DNA from: Aliiglaciecola lipolytica E3
GTDB lineage: Bacteria; Pseudomonadota; Gammaproteobacteria; Enterobacterales; Alteromonadaceae
DNA: 64,000 nt
Direction of reading: 5' to 3'
NCBI RefSeq assembly: GCF_000314975.1
Contig: NZ_BAEN01000059.1
Coordinates: 184,657 to 248,656 of the forward strand
Position numbers and translations under genes: made by a program. Under the pieces are notes generated by a model. It saw only the letters and a list, made by a program, of their open reading frames with translations, ran no database searches and was not told the origin of the DNA. Position 1 is the first letter of the stretch, and each line of letters starts with the position of its first letter. Positions 1 through 12,032 of the stretch are shown piece after piece.

Positions 1-210
1 GTGTGCTAAAAGATACTCTGCAGCGTTTTTAATGTGGTAAGACAAACCTGCCAAACGGCGCTGTAGTAAGCGAATGTTGTTAGGTGCTTTTTTGCTTAAT
101 GAATGTAATTCTCTTTCGTACAGGGCATTACACAGCTCGGCAAAATGGCGCTGTCTTTGATCTGAGGCGAATATATCAACTTGTTGTTGATGATTGGTAT
201 CGGACATCAT
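1..210 (-). CDS. Hypothetical protein, N-terminal 70 residues only (cut by window edge)
   Basis: An open reading frame enters from the left edge and begins with ATG at 210 (a second ATG follows directly). The visible 70 residues start MMSDTNHQQQ and are rich in Arg, His, Leu and Gln. They look like a soluble, mainly helical protein, with no signal peptide or membrane segment. The frame stays open to base 1, so the C-terminus lies outside the window. It is downstream of eno on the same strand, 76 bases from the eno stop codon, and could be co-transcribed with it. No strong Shine-Dalgarno sequence is visible. I do not recognise the family. Confidence 0.6.
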   Translation of the reverse strand, partial: MMSDTNHQQQVDIFASDQRQRHFAELCNALYERELHSLSKKAPNNIRLLQRRLAGLSYHIKNAAEYLLAH

Positions 211-286
211 CTGATTTATATCAGACAATCAACGTGGTTGTAAGCATGTACCAGATAAAATCTATACTGGCACATGCCCATTAGCT

Positions 287-1606
<1,320 letters not shown>

Positions 1607-1685
1607 TTACGTTCTAAGCACACGCACAATTTAGCCTTTTTGCGGCTTTTATTAATGATTATGCGATTAGGCGCTTGGTTTTTCT

Positions 1686-3481
<1,796 letters not shown>

Positions 3482-3510
3482 CTTATTTGGTTTTCATTTT
3501 TGTCGCAGGG

Positions 3511-6081
3511 TTAGGATATTTCTTTTAGCGAATATAGTAGCGCTAGGGCTTCTTTTGGGGTTAACTCATCGGGCTCTATTTGTTTTAATTTAATGCGTAA
3601 TTCATCGACAGAATCGAGCAAGTCCATTTGTTGTGAGTGGGTACTTACTGTTAGCTCTTCCTTATCGATTTTCGGCTGTTTTTCCAATATAGCCAATTTT
3701 TGTTTAGCTGAATGGATAACGCTTCTGGGTACACCGGCTAATTGTGCTACTTGAAGTCCATAACTTCTGTTGGCAGGCCCTTCTTGGACTGCATGCATGA
3801 AGCGAATTTCGTCATTGTGTTCCACCGCATCTAAATGAACATTTGCTAAACTTTCCAACTCATTTGCCAATTGAGTAAGTTCAAAATAGTGGGTAGCAAA
3901 TAGGGTATAAGCATTAATTTTACAAGCCAGAAACTCCGCACAAGCCCATGCCAGTGAAAGCCCATCATAAGTACTAGTACCGCGCCCAATTTCGTCCATC
4001 AATACCAAGCTATTGGCTGTGGCGTTATTTAAAATGTTGGCGGTTTCAGTCATCTCAACCATAAAGGTCGAGCGTCCAGATGCTAAATCGTCCGAGGCGC
4101 CGATACGGGTAAAGATTCGGTCGATTGGTCCAATTACAGCGTGTTGGGCGGGGACAAAAGAACCCATGTAAGCCATTAGCACGATCAATGCAGTTTGCCG
4201 CATATATGTGGATTTTCCGCCCATATTTGGCCCTGTTATGATCAACATGCGTCTTGAAGGAGTCATCGCCAATGGATTTGCTATAAATGGAGATTTCATC
4301 ACATTTTCCACTACTGGGTGTCGACCTTGCTCATAAAACAAGCCTGTTTCTTGGCTCATTTGTGGGCAATGCAAATCCAATGATTCAGCTCTTTGCGCCA
4401 GGTTACAGATGACATCTAGTTCAGCTAATCCCATTGCAGAAATCATTAATTCATTCAATTGTGGAAGCAGTAGATCAAACAGTTGATCATAAAGCTGCTT
4501 CTCCAAAGCGAGGGCGCGCCCTTGGCTGGTAAGCACTTTATCTTCATGTTCTTTTAATTCCGGGATGATATAACGCTCATTATTTTTTAACGTTTGCCTG
4601 CGCACATAATCTGCTGGTACTTGATCAGCGAAACTTCGACTTATCTCAATGTAATAACCATGGACTTTATTGTAATTTACTTTGAGGCTGGAAATACCAG
4701 TACGCTGCTTCTCTCTTAACTCTAGTTGTTCTAGATAATCTGTTGCCCCTTTGGCGAGATTTCTCAGTTCATCTAATTCTGCGTTGTAGCCGGGTGCAAT
4801 CACGCCACCATCGCGAATGAGTACAGGAGGATTTGCAATAATAGCTCGGGATAATAAATCGCTAAATTCTGGGAAGTTGTTGATATCTTCGCTTAACGTT
4901 GCAAAAATATTACCTAAATTTGATAATCTAGATTGGATGTCTGGTAGTATTTCAAAGGCGTTGCTCAAGCGTGCAAAGTCTCTTGGTCGGGCTGAACGTA
5001 ATGCAAGTCTTGCCAAACAGCGTTCCATATCTCCCACCGATTTTAGCCAATCTCGAAGATCCTGATAATCATTTTCAAGCAATGCTTTTATTCGGTCTTG
5101 TCGCACACTTATGACATCGACATCACGAATAGGTGTTTGAATCCAGCGTTTCAATAGGCGACTACCCATAGGTGTCACCGTATGATCTAGAATACTGGCG
5201 AGGGTATGGTCAACACCACCTGATAAGTTAAAGGTCAATTCGAGATTACGACGTGTAGCGGCGTCCATCAACACGGTTTCATTTTGATTTTGTAGTTGAA
5301 TTTTCCGAATGTGAGGGAGGGCAGAGCGTTGCGTGTCTTTGACATATTGCACTATACAACCGGCCGCGCATATGGCTACCTTGGCATCTTGAATGCCAAA
5401 TCCATTCAATTCTTTGGTGCCAAATTGTTTATTTAATTGGGTACAGGCAGTTTCAAAGTCGAATTCCCAAACTGGGCGACGGCGTAAGCCAGCCCGAGCA
5501 TCAATTAAGTGTAGGTGAGTGAATCCTTCTGGATATAATAGTTCAGCAGGATTGCATCTTTGTAACTCGGCTAAAAGCGACTCTTCACTGGATAGCTCTA
5601 CAACGCTAAAACGACCGCTGGTGATATCAATTGTGGCAAAACCGAACACCTCTTTGTGTACAAATACTGCGGCTAAAAGATTATCTTGTTTATCTTCCAG
5701 AAGAGCTTCGTCGGTTACCGTGCCCGGTGTCACAATGCGTTGTACTTGTCTTTCTACTGGGCCTTTGCTGGTAGCCGGATCACCAACCTGTTCAACTATG
5801 GCGACGGATTGTCCCATTTTTACTAACCGAGCTAGGTAGTTTTCAACTGCATGATATGGCACGCCAGCCATAGGAATGGCATTTCCGCCAGACTTGCCTC
5901 GTGCGGTCAGCGAAATATCTAATAATTCAGCTGCTTTTTTCGCATCGTCAAAGAATAACTCGTAAAAATCGCCCATTCGATAGAACAGTAGTATGTCTGG
6001 GTGCTCCGCTTTAATGCTCAAATACTGGCGCATCATCGGAGTGTGGTTTTCAAGATCAGGCTGTTTGACGCTGTTACTCAT
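3511..6081 (-). CDS. mutS: DNA mismatch repair protein MutS
   Basis: MutS recognises mismatches and small loops and recruits MutL. The 856-residue protein matches the usual length. Near the N-terminus it has [10 protein letters not shown], containing the Phe-X-Glu mismatch-contacting region. Connector, lever and clamp domains follow, then the C-terminal ABC-type ATPase with Walker [23 protein letters not shown] (Walker B/signature) and ATHYFELT. The end contains the usual C-terminal tetramerisation-like helix. The start ATG at 6081 fits family alignments, whose N-termini precede the HTPMMRQY motif. It is transcribed away from pncC, so the 6082-6245 gap holds divergent promoters. Confidence 0.98.
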   Translation of the reverse strand: MSNSVKQPDLENHTPMMRQYLSIKAEHPDILLFYRMGDFYELFFDDAKKAAELLDISLTARGKSGGNAIPMAGVPYHAVENYLARLVKMGQSVAIVEQVGDPATSKGPVERQVQRIVTPGTVTDEALLEDKQDNLLAAVFVHKEVFGFATIDITSGRFSVVELSSEESLLAELQRCNPAELLYPEGFTHLHLIDARAGLRRRPVWEFDFETACTQLNKQFGTKELNGFGIQDAKVAICAAGCIVQYVKDTQRSALPHIRKIQLQNQNETVLMDAATRRNLELTFNLSGGVDHTLASILDHTVTPMGSRLLKRWIQTPIRDVDVISVRQDRIKALLENDYQDLRDWLKSVGDMERCLARLALRSARPRDFARLSNAFEILPDIQSRLSNLGNIFATLSEDINNFPEFSDLLSRAIIANPPVLIRDGGVIAPGYNAELDELRNLAKGATDYLEQLELREKQRTGISSLKVNYNKVHGYYIEISRSFADQVPADYVRRQTLKNNERYIIPELKEHEDKVLTSQGRALALEKQLYDQLFDLLLPQLNELMISAMGLAELDVICNLAQRAESLDLHCPQMSQETGLFYEQGRHPVVENVMKSPFIANPLAMTPSRRMLIITGPNMGGKSTYMRQTALIVLMAYMGSFVPAQHAVIGPIDRIFTRIGASDDLASGRSTFMVEMTETANILNNATANSLVLMDEIGRGTSTYDGLSLAWACAEFLACKINAYTLFATHYFELTQLANELESLANVHLDAVEHNDEIRFMHAVQEGPANRSYGLQVAQLAGVPRSVIHSAKQKLAILEKQPKIDKEELTVSTHSQQMDLLDSVDELRIKLKQIEPDELTPKEALALLYSLKEIS

Positions 6082-6245
6082 TGCGATTGCTGTCTCTTTG
6101 CAAGTTGAGGCTTTGCTAGGAATAAATGATTTATTCGAATTAAGGCTATTAAAAATCTATGGGCATTATAAGAAGTATGGGTTTTTTTTCTAGCTGTTGT
6201 TAGAATCTGCCCCCTAATATTTTCTGAATGGGCAAGTTCTTACAA

Positions 6246-6740
6246 ATGTTACCAAATAAAATTGATTCCCTCGCTAAAAAACTTGGTCAACAACTTAAAC
6301 AAAAGCAATGGACAATAAGTTGTGCTGAATCTTGCACCGGTGGTGGGGTGGCTTTTGCAATAACCAGTGTCGCTGGCAGTTCAGATTGGTTTAAACAGTC
6401 TTTTGTCACTTACTCAAACGAGGCTAAACAAGTATTGTTAGGTGTCAGACAGGAAGTACTTATGTCTTCTGGAGCTGTGTCTGACCATACCGTGGAGCAA
6501 ATGGCGTCAGGTTGTGCGCTAAAATCTGCTGCGGAAGTGGGGGTGTCAATTAGCGGTATTGCAGGCCCTGATGGCGGAAGTGATGATAAACCCGTTGGTT
6601 TAGTTTGGTTTGGATTTTTTGTGAAAGGGAAGGTCACGACTAAAAAGCAAATCTTTAATGGAGACAGGCATCAAGTGAGGGGGTTGGCAATTGAATACGC
6701 TTTGCAACAATGCTCTGAACTAATAACAGAACACGAATGA
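6246..6740 (+). CDS. pncC: Nicotinamide-nucleotide amidohydrolase PncC (CinA C-terminal domain)
   Basis: PncC deamidates nicotinamide mononucleotide to nicotinate mononucleotide in the NAD salvage cycle. The protein is a stand-alone CinA C-terminal domain with the motif CAESCTGGG near residue 26, FVTYSNEAKQ and SGIAGPDGGSDDKPVG. From ATG 6246 it is 164 residues, close to the Escherichia coli protein. An in-frame ATG at 6228 would add six residues with no better ribosome site, so I prefer 6246. It directly precedes recA, the widespread cinA-recA order. The 204-base gap before recA contains the LexA-controlled recA promoter. Confidence 0.95.
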   Translation: MLPNKIDSLAKKLGQQLKQKQWTISCAESCTGGGVAFAITSVAGSSDWFKQSFVTYSNEAKQVLLGVRQEVLMSSGAVSDHTVEQMASGCALKSAAEVGVSISGIAGPDGGSDDKPVGLVWFGFFVKGKVTTKKQIFNGDRHQVRGLAIEYALQQCSELITEHE

Positions 6741-6825
6741 ATTCAGTTTTACGTTTAGAAATATACAAAGACTTGGATGAAGAACGGTCAAAAACTAAAA
6801 AAAACAAAAAAACTCAAAACTGTAC

Positions 6826-6853
6826 TTGTAACTGTATAATCATACAGTATACT
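6826..6853 (+). promoter_or_regulatory. recA SOS promoter with LexA box in the spacer
   Basis: A LexA box, CTGTATAATCATACAG, lies at 6832-6847. It fits the CTGT-N8-ACAG consensus exactly. It fills the 16-base spacer between a candidate -35 TTGTAA (6826-6831) and -10 TATACT (6848-6853), about 90 bases upstream of recA. LexA bound here would exclude RNA polymerase, as expected for an SOS gene. Confidence 0.9.
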
Positions 6854-6944
6854 TCTCAGCACTGATTTAAAAATCAACTTTAATAAAAAATAAGTTTGTT
6901 GAACCCTAGTTCAATTAATCACGCTATTTTCGAAGGATATTCCG

Positions 6945-7979
6945 ATGGACGACAATAAATCTCGCGCTTTATCAGCTGCTCTTGGGCAGATTGAAAAACA
7001 GTTTGGTAAAGGGGCAATTATGCGCCTGGGTGATAACCAAGCATTAGATATTGATGCTATTTCAACTGGTTCACTGACCATAGATATTGCCTTAGGTATA
7101 GGCGGATTGCCATGTGGTCGAGTGGTTGAGATTTATGGTCCTGAGTCCTCAGGTAAAACCACACTGACATTACAAGCAATCGCAGAAGCGCAAAAAATGG
7201 GTAAGACCTGTGCGTTCGTTGATGCTGAACACGCATTAGATCCAGTCTATGCTGCCAAACTGGGCGTAAATATTGATGATCTGTTGGTTTCACAGCCAGA
7301 TACCGGTGAACAGGCGCTAGAGATTTGCGACATGTTAGTGCGTTCTGGTGCGGTTGATGTTGTGGTTGTTGACTCGGTTGCGGCGTTAACACCAAAGGCA
7401 GAAATTGAAGGTGATATGGGTGATTCGCATGTTGGATTACAAGCTCGCCTGATGTCTCAAGCTCTACGTAAACTAACTGCCAACATTAAACGTTCAAATA
7501 CTTTGGTGATATTCATTAACCAAATTCGAATGAAAATTGGGGTTATGTTCGGCAGCCCAGAAACAACAACCGGTGGTAACGCTCTTAAATTTTATGCTTC
7601 TGTACGACTTGATATACGTCGTATTGGCGCGATTAAAGACGGTGACGAAGTAGTGGGTAATGAAACCAGAGTTAAAGTGGTTAAAAATAAAGTTGCTCCT
7701 CCATTCAAGCAAGCTGAATTCCAAATTATGTACGGTGAAGGAATTTGTAAACAAGCAGAGCTTATTGATTTGGGTGTTAAGCAAAAATTTGTTGAAAAAG
7801 CCGGCGCTTGGTACAGCTACAATGGCGAACGTATTGGCCAAGGTAAAGCAAACGTCGTTAAATATTTAAAAGAACATAAAGAAATGGCAGACGACATTGA
7901 AAAGCGTCTTAGAGCGGAGTTGTTGTTGTCTAAAACCGTTAAGCCAGAAGAGCCCCTAGCATCTGAAGACGTGCTATAG
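6945..7979 (+). CDS. recA: Recombinase RecA
   Basis: RecA forms filaments on single-stranded DNA, catalyses strand exchange and triggers LexA self-cleavage. The 344-residue protein starts [23 protein letters not shown]. It carries Walker A GPESSGKT at residues 65-72, Walker [11 protein letters not shown], the L1 region around [20 protein letters not shown], and L2 with [20 protein letters not shown]. The acidic C-terminus is short. A ribosome site with AAGGA precedes the ATG. A LexA box lies upstream and a strong intrinsic terminator downstream, so recA is a single-gene unit here. No recX follows it, although recX often does. Confidence 0.99.
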   Translation: MDDNKSRALSAALGQIEKQFGKGAIMRLGDNQALDIDAISTGSLTIDIALGIGGLPCGRVVEIYGPESSGKTTLTLQAIAEAQKMGKTCAFVDAEHALDPVYAAKLGVNIDDLLVSQPDTGEQALEICDMLVRSGAVDVVVVDSVAALTPKAEIEGDMGDSHVGLQARLMSQALRKLTANIKRSNTLVIFINQIRMKIGVMFGSPETTTGGNALKFYASVRLDIRRIGAIKDGDEVVGNETRVKVVKNKVAPPFKQAEFQIMYGEGICKQAELIDLGVKQKFVEKAGAWYSYNGERIGQGKANVVKYLKEHKEMADDIEKRLRAELLLSKTVKPEEPLASEDVL

Positions 7980-8013
7980 CCTAACCATATAGTGCGTTTC
8001 CTAAGCGTGAGTT

Positions 8014-8044
8014 CCCCGTTAAGTTTCTTAGCGGGGTTTTTTTT
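8014..8044 (+). terminator. Intrinsic terminator after recA
   Basis: CCCCGTTAAG (8014-8023), a TTT loop and CTTAGCGGGG (8027-8036) form a 10-bp stem with one G-U pair. Eight T residues follow (8037-8044). Confidence 0.95.
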
Positions 8045-8292
8045 AAGTTTCACTTACACTGCTTAATCCTCAAATGTAATCTTTCCATTAAATGCGTAAA
8101 ATTTTTACACGCAATCATCAATAACTTTAGTTGCAGACGGCAGTGCTATTGTTAGTTTGTACAATGGAAATTTTTTAAAGTTTCCCTATCTTATTGATTA
8201 TTCTCTTAAAATATTTCTGTCTTGTTTTTTTAAACGACTCCTTATTCGCATTTCTAGCAACTGGCTCAGTTTCTGCACTCACTTCACATGAG

Positions 8293-8311
8293 ACCAATGT
8301 GCAACATTGGT
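8293..8311. promoter_or_regulatory. 8-bp dyad just upstream of the PA2169-type gene
   Basis: ACCAATGT (8293-8300) and ACATTGGT (8304-8311) are exact inverted copies around GCA, ending 32 bases before the start codon at 8344. It may be a protein-binding site or an mRNA hairpin. The rest of the 364-base gap between recA and this gene holds the recA terminator and AT-rich probable promoter sequence. I see no further gene there. Confidence 0.4.
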
Positions 8312-8343
8312 TATTTTCGTTAAATCATTTAAAGGAGATTTTT

Positions 8344-8790
8344 ATGAGTAATGACGTAAAACAAGTGAATAAGGTAACTGATGTTATAGCTGTACTTAGA
8401 GCAGGTGCTGATTTTTATGAGGAAAGCATTAGTGAAGCTGAGCATGAATCAGTGAAGCAAATCTTCGCTAAAATGATGTTTGAAAAAAAAGCAGCAGTCG
8501 AAGCTTTACAGCCTTTTGCTATCGCTGAACAAGGAAAGAAAGAAACGGGCGAATCAATTGCCGTAAATGTACGTAACATGTACACCAAATTGGCAGGTAT
8601 GTTGTCGTTCGATAAAGAACATACTTATGTAAGTCAATTGGAAGAGGTTGAGGATAAAACTCTTGAGGTTATCGACGAAGCCCTCGAAGAAGACCAACCT
8701 GAAGTGTGTGCACGTGCGTTAAATGAAATCAGAAGCACTATGCAGGCTTGTCATGACCAAATGAAAGCACTGCAAGAATTAACCGCATAA
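8344..8790 (+). CDS. PA2169-type four-helix-bundle protein (DUF2383-like)
   Basis: The chosen start is ATG 8344, which has a strong AAAGGAG ribosome site. The open frame reaches back to 8194, but those codons are AT-rich non-coding sequence. The 148-residue product starts MSNDVKQVNKVTDVIAVLRAG and is almost entirely amphipathic helix with many Glu, Lys and Ala residues. This matches PA2169-family/DUF2383 ferritin-like four-helix proteins. Members are often stress- or stationary-phase-related, and their biochemical activity is not established. It heads a run of stress-type genes. Family assignment is from overall sequence pattern and is fairly confident. Function is unknown. Confidence 0.8.
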   Translation: MSNDVKQVNKVTDVIAVLRAGADFYEESISEAEHESVKQIFAKMMFEKKAAVEALQPFAIAEQGKKETGESIAVNVRNMYTKLAGMLSFDKEHTYVSQLEEVEDKTLEVIDEALEEDQPEVCARALNEIRSTMQACHDQMKALQELTA

Positions 8791-8810
8791 GTACGCGTTT
8801 AAAGAAACTG

Positions 8811-8831
8811 TAGCCACTCATAGAGTGGCTA
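8811..8831 (+). terminator. Perfect stem-loop between the PA2169-type gene and pmp3
   Basis: TAGCCACTC (8811-8819), loop ATA and GAGTGGCTA (8823-8831) form a perfect 9-bp stem 20 bases after the stop codon. No U-tract follows. It may be a weak terminator or an mRNA-stability element between two genes of one transcript. Confidence 0.5.
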
Positions 8832-8861
8832 TTGAACGTTTGGTTTATTAGGAGATTTAAT

Positions 8862-9020
8862 ATGGATATCGTTAGGTTGATATTTGCGATTCTGTTACCA
8901 CCTGTTGGTGTATTCCTTCAAGTAGGATTCAGTGGCGCATTCTTTTTGAATATATTACTGACTATTCTAGGATATATTCCCGGCATCATTCATGCTGTAT
9001 GGATTATCGCTAAAAGATAA
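8862..9020 (+). CDS. Pmp3/YqaE-family small membrane protein
   Basis: The 52-residue protein starting MDIVRLIFAILLPPVGVFLQVG has the two hydrophobic helices and LLPPVGVFLQ signature of the Pmp3/YqaE (UPF0057) family. The family is found from bacteria to plants, where members affect membrane potential and salt/cold tolerance. The start at 8862 is supported by the TAGGAG ribosome site. The upstream in-frame ATG at 8832 lies next to the preceding hairpin and would add ten atypical residues. It sits 71 bases after the PA2169-type gene, which suggests shared stress expression. Confidence 0.9.
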   Translation: MDIVRLIFAILLPPVGVFLQVGFSGAFFLNILLTILGYIPGIIHAVWIIAKR

Positions 9021-9027
9021 TGTGTAA

Positions 9028-9063
9028 AGTCCGCAGTGTTCCGTTTTGAACGGCATGCGGACT
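9028..9063 (+). terminator. Stem-loop after pmp3
   Basis: AGTCCGCA (9028-9035) pairs with TGCGGACT (9056-9063), with an inner CCGTT/AACGG stem (9041-9045 / 9049-9053). It begins seven bases after the pmp3 stop codon. The U-tract is missing, but the position suggests transcript termination or 3'-end protection, possibly in both directions. Confidence 0.65.
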
Positions 9064-9122
9064 ACTCTCCAGATTGTCGATGAACTTCCCAACTACCTTT
9101 TACATGCTTTTAGATTACATTT

Positions 9123-10100
9123 TTATTCGGGGGAACGTAGCACAAGTTCTGTCAGAAATGGAAAGTGATCAGAGTCAATTGAAGGTAAGCGCTTGATATC
9201 TCTGAGTACAAAATTATCAGAATGGAATAAGTGATCTAGCGGCCACCTTGTGAGTACGTAGTCTGCGTGAAAGGTATTGTAAAAGCCTCTACCTATACGA
9301 GGGTCTTTCAAGCCACTTTTCTTCCGGAATTCACGGGTTGTAGGTGACCAGGCCACATCATTCAAATCGCCTGTTACGATAGTGGGTACTTTGTGTTTTT
9401 TTACTTCTCTGGCAATTAAAAGTAACTCTTTGTCTCTGGGCTTTGCAGTTTCATTTTCGGTAGGTGAAGGTGGCGCAGGGTGCACAAAGTGAAACTTTAT
9501 TCTAATGTTCTCTGCAAACTTTATATAACAGTGTATTGAAGGTACATCTTTTTCAATTAAATCCCTCACCTCCAAGTCTTCAATTTCATATTTACTATAT
9601 AGGTGCATGCCATATAAATTTTCTAGCGGTCTATTTACCCTAAATGGAAAATCTTGATGTAATGGTTCGAGTGCATCTTGCCACCATTTGTTCGATTCAA
9701 GGGTCACTAAAATATCTGGTTTGTGCTGGTTAACGAGCTCAATTAATTTGTGTGCAGACTTATTTGTCATTAAAACATTAGATGTAATCACCTTAATATT
9801 GACACCGCTTTTATTCTGGTTGCTATGCCAGTTGGGGACTTCTTTCGGATAAATAAAAGTGTAGGGAATAATCCAAATACATTGATAAAGAAAAATTGCT
9901 AGGTTAACAAAAAACAATATGTACATTAGCCAATTATCGGCGAAGAAACTTATCAGAAGCATGTTGCCGAAAATTAAGATGGCTATTTGTACTCGAGGGA
10001 ATTCCCAGACTCGACAAATCCAGTGATTGCTGGGAAATAGAGGTAGAAAACAAATAACAAGTAGTAGGGCGCTAGTAGCGATCAATCCATATTCAATCAT
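9123..10100 (-). CDS. Membrane-anchored endonuclease/exonuclease/phosphatase-family protein
   Basis: The 325-residue protein has about three hydrophobic segments in the first 90 residues, followed by an EEP (exo-endo-phos) domain. Visible catalytic landmarks are the ITSNVL strand (Asn), LVTLES (metal-binding Glu), the FVHPAPP loop, TGDLND (Asp/Asn pair) and the terminal SDHFP (catalytic His). EEP enzymes with this layout, such as the YafD type, cleave phosphodiester bonds in lipids, nucleic acids or nucleotides. The substrate cannot be read from sequence. The catalytic domain most likely follows the last membrane segment. It is transcribed toward pmp3 and divergently from the DUF883 gene. Confidence 0.85.
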   Translation of the reverse strand: MIEYGLIATSALLLVICFLPLFPSNHWICRVWEFPRVQIAILIFGNMLLISFFADNWLMYILFFVNLAIFLYQCIWIIPYTFIYPKEVPNWHSNQNKSGVNIKVITSNVLMTNKSAHKLIELVNQHKPDILVTLESNKWWQDALEPLHQDFPFRVNRPLENLYGMHLYSKYEIEDLEVRDLIEKDVPSIHCYIKFAENIRIKFHFVHPAPPSPTENETAKPRDKELLLIAREVKKHKVPTIVTGDLNDVAWSPTTREFRKKSGLKDPRIGRGFYNTFHADYVLTRWPLDHLFHSDNFVLRDIKRLPSIDSDHFPFLTELVLRSPE

Positions 10101-10318
10101 GTCTGCAAATTGCTTTGATGTAATTGTTGCAAAGAATAACAGAACTATTTACATCTTTATCCTTATTTTTTTAAAGTTGGTTTTATTGCGTAATGTTAAC
10201 TATCTGATTTATAACTATTATATTTGGTTGTTTTGATTGGCATAGAGGTTGCTGCTTTAGAATCACTATTCTGTTAATTAAGAGCAGGTAGCATTTAAAT
10301 TTTACAAAGGAGAATATT

Positions 10319-10636
10319 ATGGCTAGTCAAGCACCGTCAGTTTCGAACAAAGTAAAAGAGAATGTCACTGAATCTGGGACTCCGATTGCTGATAAAGTAA
10401 CCGATGCACTTCACCACTCAGTCGACTCCTTATCCAAGCATGCAGCTAAAACTGAAGAAAAAGTTCGTGATTCAGCGTCAGCTTCTGCTGAAACTATTGC
10501 TGAAAAACAACAGCAAGCGATCAAGTATTGGGACTCATCTGCTGTAGGCAAATTTACTAAAGAGAATCCAGTTGCTACTGCCGGTATCGCTTTTGCTGCT
10601 GGAATGGCATTAGCTGCATTCTTAAAAAGAAAATAA
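10319..10636 (+). CDS. DUF883/ElaB-YqjD-like membrane-tail protein
   Basis: The 105-residue protein begins MASQAPSVSNKVKENVTE. Its hydrophilic, helical N-terminal part is rich in Ser, Ala, Lys and Glu, and it ends in a single hydrophobic tail followed by a short basic end, FLKRK. This is the layout of ElaB/YqjD (DUF883), inner-membrane tail-anchored proteins that in Escherichia coli bind ribosomes in stationary phase. An AAAGGAG ribosome site precedes the ATG. It starts a tight three-gene unit (gaps of 7 and 8 bases) resembling yqjD-yqjE-yqjK. Function here is inferred from family and synteny. Confidence 0.85.
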   Translation: MASQAPSVSNKVKENVTESGTPIADKVTDALHHSVDSLSKHAAKTEEKVRDSASASAETIAEKQQQAIKYWDSSAVGKFTKENPVATAGIAFAAGMALAAFLKRK

Positions 10637-10643
10637 TCAAATC

Positions 10644-11081
10644 ATGATTGACGAAGGTTCTCAATATTCAGAGGAATCTGTAGCGTCTGAAAATGACGCT
10701 GCAGATTTGGCTGACGTTCAAGCTTCATGGTTGCGGGCATGGGAAGCGCAAAAGGAACAGTTTAGCAAAGCGAAATCGTTGGCTTCTGCTGAGATATCTC
10801 TTTGTTTCAAAGCGATAATCTTGAGCGCCCTGTGTGTACTTTTGTTGGTCGGTGTGGCGCTATTAACTTGGGCTACAATATTGCTAAGTGCAGGCTATGC
10901 GGCTCATGTTGCCGGTATTCATTGGGCAGTGATTGCAATTGCAGCAATCGTTTTGAACTTGATGTTGTTTTGGATTGTAGGGCGGATTTTCATCAATGCA
11001 AAACGTTCTATTAGCTTACAGACAACACTTGATGCGATTTTTAAATCCAAAGATTCAAGCTCAAAGAAGCAATCATCTTAG
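10644..11081 (+). CDS. YqjE-like two-helix membrane protein (phage-holin superfamily 6 type)
   Basis: This 145-residue protein has an acidic N-terminus, then two long membrane segments at about residues 57-80 and 90-112, then a short Lys/Ser-rich tail. The organisation and its position between a DUF883 gene and a YqjK-like gene match YqjE, often classed with phage holin superfamily 6. It begins seven bases after the DUF883 stop codon, so translation is probably coupled. It is unlikely to be a phage lysis gene, because no phage genes are nearby. The biochemical role of YqjE is not known. Confidence 0.75.
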   Translation: MIDEGSQYSEESVASENDAADLADVQASWLRAWEAQKEQFSKAKSLASAEISLCFKAIILSALCVLLLVGVALLTWATILLSAGYAAHVAGIHWAVIAIAAIVLNLMLFWIVGRIFINAKRSISLQTTLDAIFKSKDSSSKKQSS

Positions 11082-11089
11082 GAGGTATC

Positions 11090-11329
11090 ATGTTAGATTT
11101 ACTCGCCAAACAGAAAAACCAAGTTGATAATGCGGCAAATTTATATCGTGCAGCTTATTTGAATAAACATCACATACTTGATAAAGCGCAAGATCAATCT
11201 AAACAATGGATTGGATCCCCTAAAGGTCTTTTAGTTTCTTTTGCTGCAGGGACCTGTTATGAATTGCAGTCTAGCTCACAAGCACATTCGAGCAGGACCT
11301 TAATGACGTTATTGTTACGTTTTATCTAA
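11090..11329 (+). CDS. YqjK-like small protein
   Basis: This 79-residue protein lies eight bases after the yqjE-like gene with a TAGGAGG ribosome site. The central WIGSPKGLLVSFAAG segment resembles the short hydrophobic part of YqjK-type proteins that complete yqjD-yqjE-yqjK groups. It is basic and ends LLLRFI. The assignment is by position and weak pattern, so the symbol is left blank. It is the last gene of the trio. Confidence 0.65.
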   Translation: MLDLLAKQKNQVDNAANLYRAAYLNKHHILDKAQDQSKQWIGSPKGLLVSFAAGTCYELQSSSQAHSSRTLMTLLLRFI

Positions 11330-11370
11330 CCCTAATCCGCTAACAGGTATTTCTTGTAAACGTTACTAAA

Positions 11371-11399
11371 ATGCCAGCGAATATTTGCAATGCCGGCAT
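11371..11399 (+). terminator. Possible terminator after the yqjDEK-like trio
   Basis: ATGCCAGC (11371-11378) and GCCGGCAT (11392-11399) form an 8-bp stem with one mismatch, 42 bases after the last stop codon, followed by ATTT. The remainder of the 334-base gap 11330-11663 is AT-rich, and I see no gene in it. Confidence 0.4.
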
Positions 11400-11663
11400 A
11401 TTTCGAACTTCATTAGCCCATCAAATTTAATAGCCTTTTTGCACATTCGGAAAAACTTACACTCGGGTAAGCAATTTTTTTAAAATCATATCTCTACTAC
11501 AACAAAAAATGAAAAACCTCGTGCAAAATAAAGTGATAAAAACCCTTTATTTACAATGGCTTGAATATTTTTTCAGCTCTAATTACTTATCTTTCATAAT
11601 TGGTACTAAATCTGCAAAACAATCCTTATAGAAATAAACTTTTTAAATCTGAAGGACCAAATA

Positions 11664-12008
11664 ATGAAGAAGTTAATCGTTTCACTGACTGTAGTTGCAG
11701 CAATTTTAAGTTCAGCCGTGGTGATTGGGCAAACCGAGCAAACCGAGCAAACAAAAATGACGGACCACGATCCTGTGTCAGAAGTGCTAGAAACGTTTGC
11801 ACAAAAGTTACAAGAAGTTGATCGAACAGTTAAAGACCGTAATAGTCGACTAAGACTAGAGCGTGCACTTTACTATTATCAGTCTTCTATCCAGTTTCAC
11901 CAGTCTAATTGGAATCGACAGGCATTAGATCATGCAAGAAGAGGTTTACGACTTTTAGAACTGAGTCAGCAGCAGAATTCTCTAGATGTGCAAATCGCAT
12001 CGCGCTAG
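11664..12008 (+). CDS. Small exported helical protein of unknown function
   Basis: The 114-residue product begins with a typical signal peptide (MKKLIVSLTVVAAILSSAVVIG, cleavage expected near residue 22). A short EQTEQTEQ repeat follows, encoded by two exact 9-base units ACCGAGCAA (11733-11750). The mature part is charged and helical with Arg-rich and Gln-rich stretches, consistent with a small periplasmic helical-hairpin protein. An AAGGACC-type ribosome site precedes the ATG. It converges with the LysR gene 25 bases downstream. I do not recognise the family. Confidence 0.7.
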   Translation: MKKLIVSLTVVAAILSSAVVIGQTEQTEQTKMTDHDPVSEVLETFAQKLQEVDRTVKDRNSRLRLERALYYYQSSIQFHQSNWNRQALDHARRGLRLLELSQQQNSLDVQIASR

Positions 12009-12032
12009 ATAACCGTGACTTGTTATTGTGGC

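Noticed and set aside
84..284. Plus-strand 66-codon frame at the left edge
   Set aside because: It lies opposite the better-supported partial minus-strand frame and the eno 3' region and has no protein-like features.
10644..11081. Holin-like protein as a sign of a prophage
   Set aside because: The gene is part of a yqjDEK-like trio and there are no phage structural, integrase or lysis genes nearby.
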